Shown: positions 33,101-46,143, numbered from the stretch's first letter. The stretch is 64,000 nt of DNA from Vitellaria paradoxa (GCA_019916065.1 CM034240.1:33989149-34053148); one strand, 5' to 3'. Translations and numbers: made by a program. The notes: generated by a model from the letters alone, not told the origin.

Positions 33101-34127
33101 TATTAAGGTTAAAACTTGTAAATTGGCAAATCTATGATCCAATAGAATTGTTTGTGCTTTAGACTTAGTGTAGGCTAAGACACTAGAGTCTTAAGTAGAT
33201 TAGAAGTCTAAAAGGTCTTAGAAAATCAAGTTTCCATAATGGCTGAGAGTCCTGAAGAAATTCGGAAGTATTGAAGAGGTTCGGAACTGAAGAATGCAGG
33301 AAGAATGCACATGGCTATGGGAAAAAGCTGAGAGAGATTAAGTCGTGTGGGAAGGCCACTTTGAGTCGTGAGAAGACCACAAGAAGGCCACAGGTGCACC
33401 GTTCCCGCGAGGTACTAGCATGATAGCTTTCTGTTTTGAACTTTCAACGCAATTTTGACCTCGAAGATGATGGATTCAGGTTTCGGCTAAAACACAAAAG
33501 TTGTAGCCCTTTGAGTCTTCTTTCCAACCCAAAAAGAATCAGGTCAATCTGAATTGTGAGTGAAAAGATATAATCAAAATACTAACAGGGTGTCAAGCTG
33601 GAACTTCAGCTACACACCACTTCAATAGCCCCAGCCGCCTCTGATGGTCTATATATATCTCATGCCATCTTCAAGAGGATAGAGAGAAGACACACACATA
33701 GAGAAAGATATAATACTCAATTGTTCATGAGCCAAAAGTTTAATGATTCTCTCAATTACTTAGCTGACATGTTTCGTGTTTAATCCGAAGGAATTCGGGT
33801 TTGAGTTTTGTGAAGGCTGAGGATTCAACACGCTATGGATTCAGCAAAGCTACCGAGGATTCGGTGTTGAGCCTTCGAGAAGTCGAAGGGCTTTCACTAA
33901 AGGAGCTGGTGAATTGAGGATTTGAGCAAACGTCAACAAGAGTATAGAATCGAAGAGTTGATCTATCGAGGGGTTGGGTTTGTAACCAATGTTTGTTTTT
34001 AGTGAAAGTTTTGTTTGAGATTTCTCTTCGTGGGTTTCCTCGTTTTGTTTATCTCACCTTCTGTTTATCTCTGTGTGTGATTGTGATTGATTGGTTGGGA
34101 TCTCCATCAACATATTTTGAAATTTTA
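33101..34127 (+). repeat. 5' LTR of the gag-only copia-like element
   Basis: Matches 37,471-38,482 throughout. The first dinucleotide is TA instead of TG, probably a mutation. A TATA-like 'tctatatatat' lies at about 33,648-33,658. The stretch 33,485-33,605 is the inverted counterpart of the module at 17,045-17,165. The right border is approximate because the end dinucleotide is not preserved. Confidence 0.85.
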
Positions 34128-34183
34128 ATTGGTATCAGACTAGGTACTTTTTCAAGAACAAAATGTGATTTTGTTATTTTCTG

Positions 34184-35827
34184 ATGGATCCTCCTAGAGA
34201 AGGCGATTCGAGCACGAGACCCCCGTGGTTTGATGGCACCAACTACGTATATTGGAAAGTTCAAATGAGAGCTCATCTCATCTTATTAAACGTCAATGTG
34301 TGGCTGGCCATTAAAAAGGGTTGGGTAAAACCAACTCTCTCTGTGGACAACAAGACAGTTGAAAAGCCTATGGATGACTAGGGCTGAACAAGAAAAGGCT
34401 GAATGGAACTACAAATCCCTAAGTTCAATTTTCTATGCAGTCTCCATCGATGAATTTAGAAGAAATTTTAGTTGTGAGATTGCGAATGAGGCTTGGAAGA
34501 TTCTGGAGTTGATACATGAAGGGAATTCTACCGTCAAGAAGTCCAAGCTACAAAAAGTAACCTCAGAGTTTGAAAGTTTGAAGATGGCTAAAGATGAACC
34601 CTTTGATTAGTTTTATGCAAAGCTCTACGATATTGTCAACACCAGTTTCAATCTTGGAGAACCAATTCCAAATCGAAAGATTATAAGTAAGATTCTCCAA
34701 TCCCTACCTATGTCCTTCCAAGCAAAAGTTACAACTATTAAAGAGGCTAGGGATGTTGAGTCAATGAGGGTGGAAGATTTGGTTGGCTCCCTGTAGACTT
34801 ATGAAGCCAACGTGATCAAACCAAAGTCTAGAGGGGTTGCTCTAAAAACAGTGAAGGAAGACGAGTCCTCCTCTAGTAATGATGAGTCAATCCCCTCTTC
34901 CTAAGAAATTGCTATCTACACTAATAAAATCAGAAAATTCTTCAAAAAGAAAGATAGCGAGCAAAGAAAGACAAAAAGAAAGAGAAAGTAGAGAAATCTT
35001 TGGAGGAGAAGAAGAAGAAAGAGAACAAGTCTAAGGGTGTAAAGTGTTACGAGTGCCAAGGTTATGGTCACATAGCCCAAGACTATGAGAACAAGAAGGG
35101 TAAGAATAAGGTACTCAATGCAACCCTTGATGATTCAGACGATTAGTCGAGTACCTCCTCTTCTTCAGAAGATTTTCCAGAGAATTACACGGCTTTCATG
35201 TTTAGAGCTAGTGTCCCCTCAAATTCAGCAGTCATCTTCTTCTAAGAGTAACAAAGAAGAATCCTCTGAAAGTGAAGTTGAAGAAGATTCAGATGAGGAA
35301 GTAGATGTTGAAGAGGCATATGAACTGCTATACCAAGACTGTCGAAGACTCTATAAGCAAAACAAGAAGTTGACCACAAAGAACAAGGTGTAGAAAAGGG
35401 AGAGAGACAGTCTAAAAATTGCTCTGGAAGAATTACAAGCCAAATGTGAAGGTCTTGAACAAATAAGAAAACTCAAGAGGAGTTGATAGTAGCACTTAAG
35501 GCCATGTTGGAACAAAAAGAAAAAGATATGAAAGAGGTCCATGGCAAGCTGCAATCTATGCAACTCAAGATGAATATTGCATCTTCCCAACTTAATGACT
35601 TACTTGGGATGCAAAAGAGCCCACGAGATAAAAGTGGACTTGGATATACTGGAGAGAAGAAGACCACAAAAGATGCATCTACAAGCAGTCAAAAGATCAA
35701 GATCCAGCCTCCAAAGTCTGCTACATTGAAGGATAGGAAATCACATGCACAACCATTCAAGCACTCAAAAGGTAAACTGCCTGTACACAATTCTCAAAAA
35801 TTTCAAGGTACGCTTTTCAGTCCTTAA
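34184..35827 (+). pseudogene. Copia-type gag (UBN2-like) with zinc knuckle and acidic/coiled-coil tail
   Basis: The ATG at 34,184 gives MDPPREGDSSTRPPWFDGTN and then YVYWKVQMRAHL, the usual entry of copia UBN2-type gags. After a frame change, AEWNYKSLSSIFYAVSIDEF, ANEAWKILELIHEGN and KLQKVTSEFESLKM follow. The zinc knuckle at about 35,045-35,086 reads CYECQGYGHIAQDY, where the last cysteine has become tyrosine. Beyond it come a serine/acid-rich stretch (EESSESEVEEDSDEEVDVEE) and lysine/glutamate-rich coiled-coil-like segments to about 35,600. Gag would form the particle that packages the RNA. Several stops and at least two frameshifts break it, so this copy is dead. Confidence 0.85.
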
Positions 35828-37469
35828 AGAATATTTTTTCCTATTTATTTTCATTGTGGTATACCCAGACACACAAGACCTCACTGTCATAAATTATATG
35901 GGCTTCCCCTGCCCTATGTTGACATTAGGAATTCTTTGAAATCTAATCTTCAAGTGTCAAATAGGTTTCATCCTTTAAGGTTTCAAAAGTCTTGTTTTTT
36001 ATTTTACACCTTACATAACTTGGCCAGTGAGGAAAGATAAAAAGGAAAATTTTTCAAAACCCATTGGTCTAAAACCCAACAATTCCAAGACTGAAAATGC
36101 TTTTCCAAAATTAAGAACTGTTTGGGTTAGGAAGAGTGATCTCTATGTCTCCTACACCCCTAAGAGTGTTGAAGGGGTGAGCCTTGATGCGTAGAGTCAG
36201 ATTTTCTATCATTAACTAGGCTGTGTGTCATTGTTTATTTTTCCCTAGTTCTATGAAATCATAAAGAATAGATATTTTCTTTAGATAATTAAATTTTTTT
36301 TGGTGCAATCTTATTCTTGTGATATTCTTGTATGTTCTATTACCTCATACACATTTCAAAATCACAGAATTAAAATTGTTGATCTCCATAGTGGTCATAA
36401 ATTTGAATTATTTGATGAACTTGAATCCTATATTTTGTTATTCCTTGTCATGGTAGTGGTGTGCCAATTGTAATTGCACAAAGTTTAGTACATCATGAGA
36501 AATTTTTTCCACTACTACTCAATTGGTTTAATAAATTCTCCTCTTTGGACTATTGGTTGCTCTTGAGTTTACATAAAAATTCACTTGGAAAGAGTTACCA
36601 TATAGGATAGAGTGAAAGCTAGCCTGTTAACGTGCGGGTTACCAAAATAACCACCCTCTGGGTTTGACAATACTAGAAAAAGGCTACCTACCCATAAAGT
36701 GTGTGAAAGCTACCAAGAACATATAAAAAGAAAAAGGAGGAAAAGAAAAAGAAAAATGTGATTGTTCCTTGGTGTTTAGTTGAAAACAATGAATTGAGGA
36801 GAAACTAGTCGAAGAGCTAACACCACATATCTTACTCAATTCAATTCAAAGTCCAATAGGATCAATTTTAAAATTCATGTGAGTATGTGAAAAGTACTAA
36901 TCATGTAGCACTTAAACTTCATTTCACACACCACACAGGAATTTGACCATTGGTATGACATGTGTGAACAATTCATGACATAAATAGTAGGGTGATTCTT
37001 GAAATTCTTATTTCTTACTATTTATGTATGGCCAAAATTTTGAGACTATATTTCGTTTTGTGTTTGGGAAAATAGAACTTGGAATGATTTGATCAAGAAT
37101 ACACGTTGTTTCTAATTTTTTGTCAATTCATGTCAAAAAGGGAGAGATATAGTTAAGGAGGAGAATGCTTTGAAAGGAATTTTGTTCATTAAGGGGGAGT
37201 CAATCTTTCAATCATTTTTTTAATAGTTAATATTTGTGTAGATTAATTAAGGGGGAGAATATTTTATTTCATTGTTCATTTTTGTTAATATTTTTCATTT
37301 TTATTCATTCCACAAGATGCCTTAATCATTTTTGTTTAAGTGTGCAGCAAACAGGTTAACTAATCAGCACATATTGATCAAGGAATACTTTACTGAGGCC
37401 TTAATGTAGACTGATTTCATTTGTAATTTCATTTTTTGAGTTTTGACATGGAATTGCCAAAGGGGGAGA
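35828..37469 (+). other. Non-coding interior and polypurine tract of the gag-only element
   Basis: There is a short, gag-tail-like phrase (VWVRKSDLYVSYTPKSVEGV at about 36,120-36,182) and then no frame of interest. The area holds three G-rich tracts, 'taagggggagtc' (37,190), 'taagggggagaat' (37,250) and the tract next to the 3' LTR (37,459-37,469). There is no trace of a pol gene, which argues for a gag-only family rather than a simple deletion, but one copy cannot prove that. Confidence 0.6.
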
Positions 37470-37470
37470 T

Positions 37471-38482
37471 TGTTAAGGTTAAAATTTGTAAATTGGCAAA
37501 TCCATGATCAAATAGAATTATTTGTGCTTTAGACTTAGTGTAGGCTAAGACACTAGAGTCTTAAGTAGATTAGAATTCTAAAAGGCCTTAGAAAATCAAG
37601 TTTCCATAATGGCTGGGAGTCCTGAAGAGATTTGGAAGTCCTGAAGAGGTTCGGAACTGAATAACGCAGAAAGAACGTACTTGGTCACAGGAAAAAGCTG
37701 AGAGAGATTAAGCCATGCAGGAAGGCCGCTTTAATTCGCAGGAAGGCCACGGGTGCGCCCTTACCGCGAGGTACTAGAATGACAGCTTTCTGTTCTCAAC
37801 TTCTAACGCGATTTTGACCTCAAAGACAATGGATTCAAGCTTTGGCTAAAACATAAAAGTTGTAGCCATTTGAGTCTTCTTTCCAACCCAAAAGGAATCA
37901 GGTCAATCTGAATTGTGAGTGAAAAGATATAATCAAAATACTAATAGGGTGTCAAGCTGGAACTTCAGCTACACACCACTTCAATAGCCCCAGCCGCCTC
38001 TGATGGTCTATATATCTCATGGCATCTTCAAGAGGATAGAGAGAAGACACACACATAGAGAGAGATAGAATACTCAATTGTTCATGAGCCAAAAGTTTAA
38101 TGATTCTCTCAATTACTTAGCTGACATGTTTTGTGTTCAATCCAAAGGAGTTCGGGTTTGAGTTTTGTGAAGGCTAAAGATTCAACACGCTATGGATTTA
38201 GCAAAGCTACCGAGGATTCAGTGTTGAGCCTTCGAGGAGTCGAAGGGCTTTCGCTAAATGAGTTGGTGAATCGAGGATTCAAGCAAATGTCAACAAGAGT
38301 ACAGAGTTGAGGAGTCAATCTATCGAGGGGTTGAGTTTGTAACCAACGTTTGTTTTTAGTGAAAGTTTTATTTGAGGTTTTCCTTTGTGGGTTTCCTCAT
38401 TTTGTTTATCTCACCTTCTATTTATCTCTGTGTGATATTGTGATTGATTGGTTAAGATCTCCATCAACGTATTTCAAAATTA
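37471..38482 (+). repeat. 3' LTR of the gag-only copia-like element
   Basis: Starts TGTTAAGGTT right after the polypurine tract. It matches the 5' LTR with scattered substitutions, many of them C/T or G/A. It ends in 'catcaacgtatttcaaaatta' and runs into a TA microsatellite (38,481-38,501), which hides the exact end. Confidence 0.85.
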
Positions 38483-39430
38483 TATATATATATATATATA
38501 TTTGTATACAGCCTGCTAAACATGCAGAAGTATATGTTCAATTACTATTTGAACTCTTAAGGCCACCGGATAGCATGCTATATGAGTTATAATGATAATA
38601 AAATATAACAACATATATAGAGCTGGCTATTAGTTCAAAAGAGTTGTCTCTATTTCTATTTGACCATAAGCATCCTAATTCTAATTCAACTCTGAAAGCA
38701 ATAACCTGATAATGTGTGTATATATGTATATATACTCCTTGTACATATAATTTGGCAAAAAATAAAAAATAAAAAAAGAAGATAAAGAAAAAAAAATGAG
38801 AAAATGCCAGTGCAGTGGCAGGACTAATAATGTGGATTGTAAACTAATTGAAGATTTCATCTCTCTTTTGCTATAAATTTTTAGTTAAATTTTTAAGGTA
38901 AGGGGCACAACCTTCTATATATGCTTTATATATATTTATATATCTTTGCATATTGTAGTGCCTCTCTGTGTTCTACCACTTACATATATATATACTCAGG
39001 TATGTATTTATAATCTTATCAAATGTTTTAGACGTCACTTTATTGGTTTGATTAAAGCTGCATTAGTTTGCTTGATGATTTTTCTTTTTTTATTTAAATT
39101 CTTATAACTTGAATGCATAGTATGTATATATGGATATATTTATTAGAATGTCTTGACCATTAGGTTGTTTGGAAAATTTGAGTGACAGTGAGAAGAAGAT
39201 GGAGAAATTTCATAAATTATAAGTAATTGAGGAAAGCTTTTATTCATTATTTATTTATAATTTCATGTGAAAATTTGGAATAAAGGAAAAAAATTATTTA
39301 ATGTGGGTTTAAAGTGAAATTTGATGTTATGTTTTGTTTGGGTTGAAGGTACTGAAAATACTGGGTATACGTACAAAAGGGTTAAAAGTCCTGAAACCCA
39401 CACGAGGGCAGTAATTGAGTCCAATAGGCT
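38483..39430. other. Intergenic, AT-rich
   Basis: Starts with the TA microsatellite, then mixed low-complexity sequence with 'tatatata' stretches. The last bases are the left GCT of the CACTA target duplication (39,428-39,430). No gene seen. Confidence 0.6.
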
Positions 39431-39870
39431 TACTAAAAGAGTACACAATTTTGCTGACCAGTTTTTCCAACCAAAAAAAATTTAGTCGCTAATTTTTTTT
39501 TTCCCGACTAGTTGACTAACAATGTGAAAGAATTTTTTCAGTCAATTAGATACCCTTTGCCAACCAAATATTTTTATTTCCCGACCAAAATTTTAGTCAA
39601 AAAATGTAAAAATAAAATTTACCCACTTTTTGCTGACCAATTAGTCGGCAATAATGTAAAAGCTAACGTGCCATTTATTGGCACCAAAATTTTATTTCTT
39701 TACTAACTAATTGTTTAGTCAGGGAAGGTTGAAAAGTGTTTTTTACATTTTTTCTGACTAAGTAGTCGGTAATGTTTTTTATTCTGCGACCATATATCCA
39801 GTCAGTAAAAGCTGTAGAAAAAAAAAAAGAAACCTCTTTGTTGAGTTCACAGTCAGTAAATCTTTGGTAA
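39431..39870 (+). repeat. 5' terminal and subterminal repeats of the CACTA element
   Basis: The terminal sequence is followed by many variants of 'ccgacca' and 'agtcggcaa' in both orientations (for example 'tgaccaattagtcggcaat' near 39,632 and 'gactaagtagtcggtaat' near 39,757). In En/Spm-type elements such subterminal arrays bind the TNP1-type protein and are needed for excision. Confidence 0.88.
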
Positions 39871-40497
39871 AATACCCCTTCTCCTGTAATTTGGCAAATG
39901 CCCAATTTGGCCCTTCTTCTCTGTTCTCTTTGGCAAATCTGGCAAATCTGTGGTTTGGTAAATGCCTAAACCCTTCTCTGCCACTGCTTCGCCGTAAAGT
40001 TTGCACAGGCAATGCCCTTATTTGCCAGATAACACCAACAGACCCTTCCCATCTCCAATTACTCACTTTGGCCACCCATCTCGTTGCAACTGTGACTTGC
40101 GTTGGTACTAACCAGTAAGGGTTTTTCTACAATTTTGTGCTTAAATGTAAGTTTCTAAAAGTTTTCTATTCAAAAGAGAGAAGAGAAAGGGGGTGTCCCT
40201 ATTTATCAAACTTGAGGGCGTCCTGATTCTTTCCAGCCATTAGTCAAGCTTTCAAAAATTTCCTTTACCTTCCTTGCATTTTGCTCTCTCTCTCTCGCTA
40301 TCCATGTACATACATGCTCATACATACATACATGTGTGTATATATATAGGTCTTTGTTAGTATTTCTCTTCACTGAGCAAGAAATGTTGTGAAAGTGGCG
40401 GTGGAACTCTGATTCCCAACTATTTATCTCATAGACCACATTCTTCAAAGAGTAGGTCTTTTGATCCTATTGATATATTTGATATCTCTATAGATGG

Positions 40498-40529
<32 letters not shown>

Positions 40530-42506
40530 CATTTTTTATTGTTGCATGTTTTTTGCGTGTGAATTTCTATACAAGCTATGTTGTTAACCTCATTAATGGG
40601 GATATATAATTTAATGGCAGATTATTTCCAACTGAGACTTGATTCTATTAATTGGTTATTTTCTCTCTTTCCCCTCGGTTTAAAAAGCTGGGGTTTTATG
40701 GTTTTGTGGCTTATAATTTCTAGGTTTAGTGTTTTGGGGACCAAATTCCTATTGATGTTATTTTTTTGTATTAATTTGTCTAAATTTCTTCTGTTAATAT
40801 AATTTCCCAATTTGGGTTGCCATTTCGTTCTTTGTCCTGGGTTCTTATTTCTCCACATTTTGCAAGAATGGAACTGATAATATATAGAACAAATTTGTAG
40901 TAAGGTCCTACATTCACAAAATGTCAGTAGATTTAGTAGAAATTTAGCTCTTAAAGAATGGATTTTTTTTTTGGCATTTTTAGGGAATTTTCACATCAGA
41001 GGGATGCCATTATCTATTGATTCTATTTAGCCTACATTTTTTTTATTTTTTATTATTATTATTTTTCATAGATTCAGAGATGATAACTTTCTGCAACCAT
41101 TGCTTTCCTCCACCTTACCCATGATGAAAATCATATTTACTAGGTTGCAGGGTTGTAGTGTAAAATGCATTGTAGGGTTTAAAGTGTAAAGATAGAAGTT
41201 AAGATTTAATTAAAATTTATTGATTATGTCAAACATCATTTATTAATTTAGTTAAATTTATCTTGATTAAATCATGATCTTCCATCTCTATACTTCAGCC
41301 TTATTAATTCAGTCAAATTTATGTTAATTAATTCATGATTTTCCATCTCTACACTGTCAGCTCCTGCATCGTCATCCACTGCCTTACACGTGTCCATATT
41401 TAGCATTTCAGCTGCCATCCTCCACCTCGTGTTGCCACATGGTCTGGTGGGAAGGTTCCCAATTTTATCGGTCTACATATTTGTGCATATATCTAGAGTC
41501 CATATCTACCTACCTAGTTCCCACATTCAACAAGTTGCTAGCTAAAAATAGAAAAGTCCTTGGAAATGAGCATATAGAAAATTACTATTCCATGGAGGTC
41601 GCTTACTATTATCCCCTAAAAGCACACTTCTTTTGCTTATCTCTCTCCACACCCAAATAGAAATATTACTCGATTCCATCATAGCCAATTTAGACCCAAA
41701 AATTATGCAACCACTATAGGAGTATTGATCTTAGTATCTTCCATTCATTATATCTAGCGTGCAAATTGTTCATGGGAAATTTATATTGAATATGTTTGAT
41801 TTTGATGGGTACAATGCCCTTGGATTGTTGAGCATTGTTGAAAATAATTGCGTATGTTATATTTAATTTGTCCACCCATGGGACTGTTGGGCGAAGTGCA
41901 AATGATTACATATATTTGATTCATTGTTAAATGACTTTTATATATAATCAAGACTTGAAATGGTTGGAGGCATAGCTTCATTATTCTCAAATGTTTATCA
42001 AATAGAGTCTGATAGGTATATTTTGAAAGCAGTTATAGTTGATAAAATGAATGATATTAGTTTATTTCAAACTTATCCATTGGAGAAAATTCTCTCTTCT
42101 TTTCCTACATTTTTTCCCCAATTTTCTTTTTGTTCATTTATTAGGTACAAACTTCTTAGACTATCAATACCTAATAGGATTGAAGAATCCATTCATGAAT
42201 TTGGAGTTTGGAACCTTTGTTTCATTGCCTCAAAATGTTACTTATTTCCCCTTATGTTTAATCCTGTCTCTGGAGATGAGTAAAACAGTGGCACTAACTG
42301 GTGAAGGTTAAAAGCAATGCTCTGATGATTTAAATCATCAGTTGTGTAAATTTTATCTGAATTTTAATGGATTGACTATTAATTGAACTTTTCTGTTTGC
42401 ACATTTTGCACCATATTGCCCATCTAAAAATACAAACCTTCATCTAGTTTCTGCTTTCTAAACAACAGTCCTCGAGGCTTAAACTATGTACTAAAAATTC
42501 TAACAA
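39871..42506 (+). other. CACTA 5' internal region without an assigned gene
   Basis: No recognisable domain. A less AT-rich part at 39,880-40,120 could be a leader exon or captured host sequence, but no frame gave a known protein. A pure TA microsatellite lies at 40,502-40,529. A frame at 41,960-42,283 gives about 107 residues of no recognisable family. Confidence 0.5.
40502..40529. repeat. (TA)n microsatellite inside the CACTA element
   Basis: Fourteen TA units without interruption. Confidence 0.92.
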
Positions 42507-45500
42507 AAGGGGTAAAAAAAATTGAAAGAAAGATTCGTTGCTACTACAAATGTTGGGTTAAATAGGAAGATTAGTTGTCCATGTGTGAATTGCATGAATG
42601 TTTCATACATGGACATTAATATAGTGAAGTGCCATTTATTTTTTAAAGGAATATCGCTGATATACACAACTTGGTTACATCATGGTGAAGTCGTTGCTGT
42701 TGATTTGACAAATCTAGAAACTAATTTCATAGATGATAATAGGGAGGACTTTGAAGACATAATGAAAACCAATGAAACCGAACATGAGGTTGAATTAGAG
42801 AAAACTAGCGATGAGTTTTCCGATATGTTGGAAGATATTTATTTTGAAAATTTGAGGAATGATCATGATACAGAAGGAAGTCTTGATGCCATAGAGGTGG
42901 ATGATGTTTGAAACTTCGACAACCTATTACACGAGGCTCAGTGTGAGTTATACTATTTATTAAAGATCTTAAAGAAACTTTTGTCCAATTGTAATGAGAG
43001 GGTTCCTTGGACTATTTATGAGGATAAGTAATTGTTAAGTGATTTGGGTTTGGGGTATGAGTGCATTGATGCATATAAATTTGATTGTCCACTTTTTAAG
43101 AAGGAGAATGCAAGCCTAGATAAAATACCCAGTATGTTAGACACCCAGATAAAAACCATGAGGTTGAAATGGGAAAAAAATTACACACAAGGTATTAAGA
43201 TACTTCCCACTAACACCGAGGTTGAAAAGATTGTATATGTCGCGGAAAACGGCTGTGAACATGAAATGGCATAAGGAGAAGCGAGTTGATGATGGAATAT
43301 CAAGGCATCCCACTGATGGTGATGAGTAGAAAATTTTTGACAGAATATATCCTAAATTTGCTAGAGACTCAAGAAATCTGAGGCTCGACCTTGTCACTGA
43401 TGGGTTTAATCCTTTCAGAAACATGGGCATTTCATACAGTCTGTGGTCTATCATAGTTACACCATATAATTTGCCACCATGAAAATGTATGAAAGAGCAA
43501 TTTTGCATGATGTTATTACTTATTCCAGGACCAAGTGTGCCAAGTCAAAACATTGATGTCTATATGCACCCATTAATTGATGAGTTGAAGGACTTGTGGG
43601 AAAATTGTGTATGCACTTATGATGCATCGTCGGGATACAACTTTCAAATGCATGCAGTTATTATGTGGACTATTAATGACTTTCCAGCTTTTGGTAATCT
43701 GTCGGGCTGGACAACAAAAGGCTATATGGCTTGCCCTAATTGTAATGAAGAATATTCAATCCAATCATTAAGAGGTAAGATTGGGTACATGGGTTCTCGT
43801 CGTTTCCTTCCTGGGGACCATTCTTGGCGAAGGAGCAAGTTTTTTGATGGTAAAGTTAAGAATTGATGAAGAGCACAAGTTTTAACTGGTAAGCAAATAT
43901 TTGAGCGAGTGTCAGCAGGTACGTATGAGCTCTTTGGAAATGATCCAAACAATCTTAAGAGGTAAAAATTGATGAGCAATTCTCAAAGAGATATTATTAA
44001 CAAATTCAACCTGAATTGGAACAAACAAAGCATTCTGTTCAAGCTACCCTATTGGAAGATGCTCAATCTTAGGCATAATCTTGATGTCATGCATATAGAA
44101 AAAAATATATGTGACAGTTTAATTGCACATTGTTGAGTATTCATAGAAAGAGTAAGGATACCCCAAAAGCTCATATGGACTTAAAAGACATGAAAATTAG
44201 AAAAACCTTACATTGTAAGGAGCGTCCTGATGACAAACTCGTAATACCTCCTATATTGTACACATTATCTCCACAGGAAAGACAAAAGTTCTTGGATTTC
44301 TTACAGTCTATCAAGTATCTAGATGGATATGCAAAAAACATTTCCAGATGTGTAAATACAAAGGATGGTAGGTTGTTGGGTCTTAAAAGTAACGACTTCC
44401 ATGTTCTATTATAAAAAATTCTTCTGATTAGGATGCATGGATGCCTTAGCAAGGATATTTGCACTCTATTGTATGAGCTAGGGAATCATTTCCAAGAATT
44501 ATGTGCTAAAACATTGAATATAAGTCAATTTGAAAAAATAGAGGAACGCATTGTTTTGATCCTTTATAAGTTAGAGAAAATATTTCCCTCTGCATTTTTT
44601 GACGTTATAGTACATTTGCCCATTCATTTACCTTATGAGGCTAAACTTGGGGGGCCAGTGCAATATCAGTGGATGTACCTGATTGAACAGTAATATATTC
44701 CATAACTTTACTTATAGAATTACATGTTAAAGGTCATCGTAAAATGTTTAACATGTAACCTAATTTTGTTTGATCTCTTTTATATTAAAGGTTTCTTGGC
44801 ACACTAAAAAAGTTTGTCACAAATCGAGCTTATCTAGAAGGCTCAATTGCAGAGGCATATGTTGTAAAAGAATGTCTTACCTTCCGCTGAATGTATCTTA
44901 ATGAGACTGAAACTATGTACAACAGAGAAGAGTGAAATGTTGATGGTGGTGAATGTGGCCCTAGGTTGGTAATATTCACTTAAAGTGTCCATCATATTCT
45001 TCCTGTTTATCGACCTCACGACATTTTCATTAAAGAACGGGAGATAGCTTACTGATTTGTCCTTTACAACAGTCCTAAAATCGATCCATATTTGGAGTAC
45101 GTTTTCATATATACATCTTTCTTATTTAAGAAATTAGTAATTAATTTTAATTTTTATTACATAATTTTTTTGTTTAAGTAGGGAGCACAAACACATTTTG
45201 GAAACTAAAAGTACAAGGGACATCATGAAGAGGCATATGGCGTTGTTCCCTAATTGTTTTAAATGTTGTGTAAGATATAATTGTAATATGTCATTTTCAC
45301 CTAATTAACCTCACATCAATTAATGTACATTACTTTTCATTATATAGATGAATCACTTAAGATCTAAGGGATTGCCAGAAGCTACTGATGAATTATGGTC
45401 ATTAGCTAATGGCCCTAATCCAATAATAAGTCTATATTGAGGTTGCATATCTAATAGTGTTTGATTCCATACAAAAGACTTGGAAAGTCGTTGAAGAAGT

Positions 45501-46143
45501 CAAAATAGTGGGGTGACAATTGAAGGAGACCATAAGGGGCAAGCTCATAACTTCTATAGTTTTTTGTGTAAAGTATGGGAAATGAGATATATGTTTGATC
45601 ATCATGTCATTTTGTTTTAGTGTGAATGGTTTGATAGTAGAAGTAGTAAGACTATATGCATGGATGCACATTACACTATCATAGATGCTGGAAGTCGATA
45701 GTATAAAGATAACCTATTTGTTTTACCAAATCAAGTGAAACAATTTTTTTTTTTTTTTTGTCAATGATACGAAATTAGGGGGTGATTGGAAAGTTGTATA
45801 GTATATTGAACGACGTGGAATATGAGATATACCAGAAATAATGAGTAAGGAGATACATAATGATGAGATAGGTAATGTGTTCCACCAAGATGAAACCATC
45901 GATATTCCTCCTACTATCATTGAAGATTAAATTGGAGACGAATTACGTAGAAATGATATTGAAGCTGAAATAATCCAAAATGACTTCATTAACACAAAGA
46001 GGCGGGTGTGTAATGAACCTTTTAAGCTTGATAATTTCATATGTCAAGAGGATGGGGATTTTGTGAGAATGGAGCATAATGTTGATGAAGATGAGTTCCA
46101 TTATAATTCTGAATCGAGCAATGATTATAATGTGGAACCTTGA
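42507..46143 (+). pseudogene. TNP2-type CACTA transposase, nearly full length but broken
   Basis: The domains are in family order. The Transpos_assoc region (KISCPCVNCMNVSYMD, LIYTTWLHHGE, 42,576-42,695) is followed by the linker GLGYECIDAYKFDCPLFKK. The Transposase_21 core covers about 43,262-44,135, with KEKRVDDGISRHP, TDGFNPFRNMG, IDVYMHPLIDELKDLWEN, MHAVIMWTINDFPAFGNLSG, GYMACPNCNEE and RHNLDVMHIEKNICDSL. The DUF4218 region spans 44,433-44,900 (YELGNHFQELCAKTLNISQF, VHLPIHLPYEAKLGGPVQYQ, then RFLGTLKKFV after a likely intron). MNHLRSKGLPEATDELWSLA lies at 45,350-45,410. A DUF4216 part (CEWFDSRSSKTICMDAHY) and an acidic tail end near 46,143. At least two stops replace conserved tryptophans (43,327-43,329 and 43,480-43,482), and some gaps look like introns. 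Normally this protein cuts and moves the element in the nucleus. Confidence 0.9.

Larger units (their letters stand above)
33101..38482 (+). mobile_element. Non-autonomous copia-like LTR retrotransposon with gag only
   Basis: Two direct LTRs (about 33,101-34,127 and 37,471-38,482) begin TATTAAGGTT and TGTTAAGGTT and run closely parallel. Directly after the first is TGGTATCAGAC (34,130-34,140), close to the initiator-methionine tRNA primer site TGGTATCAGAGC. Directly before the second is a polypurine tract, AAAGGGGGAGA (37,459-37,469). The interior codes only for a gag (34,184-35,827); no protease, integrase, RT or RNase H was found in the 1.6 kb that follows. A TATAT duplication is possible, but the right flank is a TA microsatellite, so it cannot be proved. 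The copia assignment rests on the gag type and primer site. Confidence 0.85.

Noticed and set aside
34049..34276. Minus-strand ORF over the primer-site region of the copia-like element
   Set aside because: It is the shadow of the LTR end and gag start, with no motif of its own.
39864..40118. ORF in the CACTA 5' region (84 residues, plus)
   Set aside because: No known domain and no conserved motif. It is more likely leader or captured sequence than a gene.
41960..42311. Two overlapping ORFs (107 and 86 residues) upstream of TNP2
   Set aside because: Neither shows a family motif. They lie in the CACTA leader, where coding is not expected.
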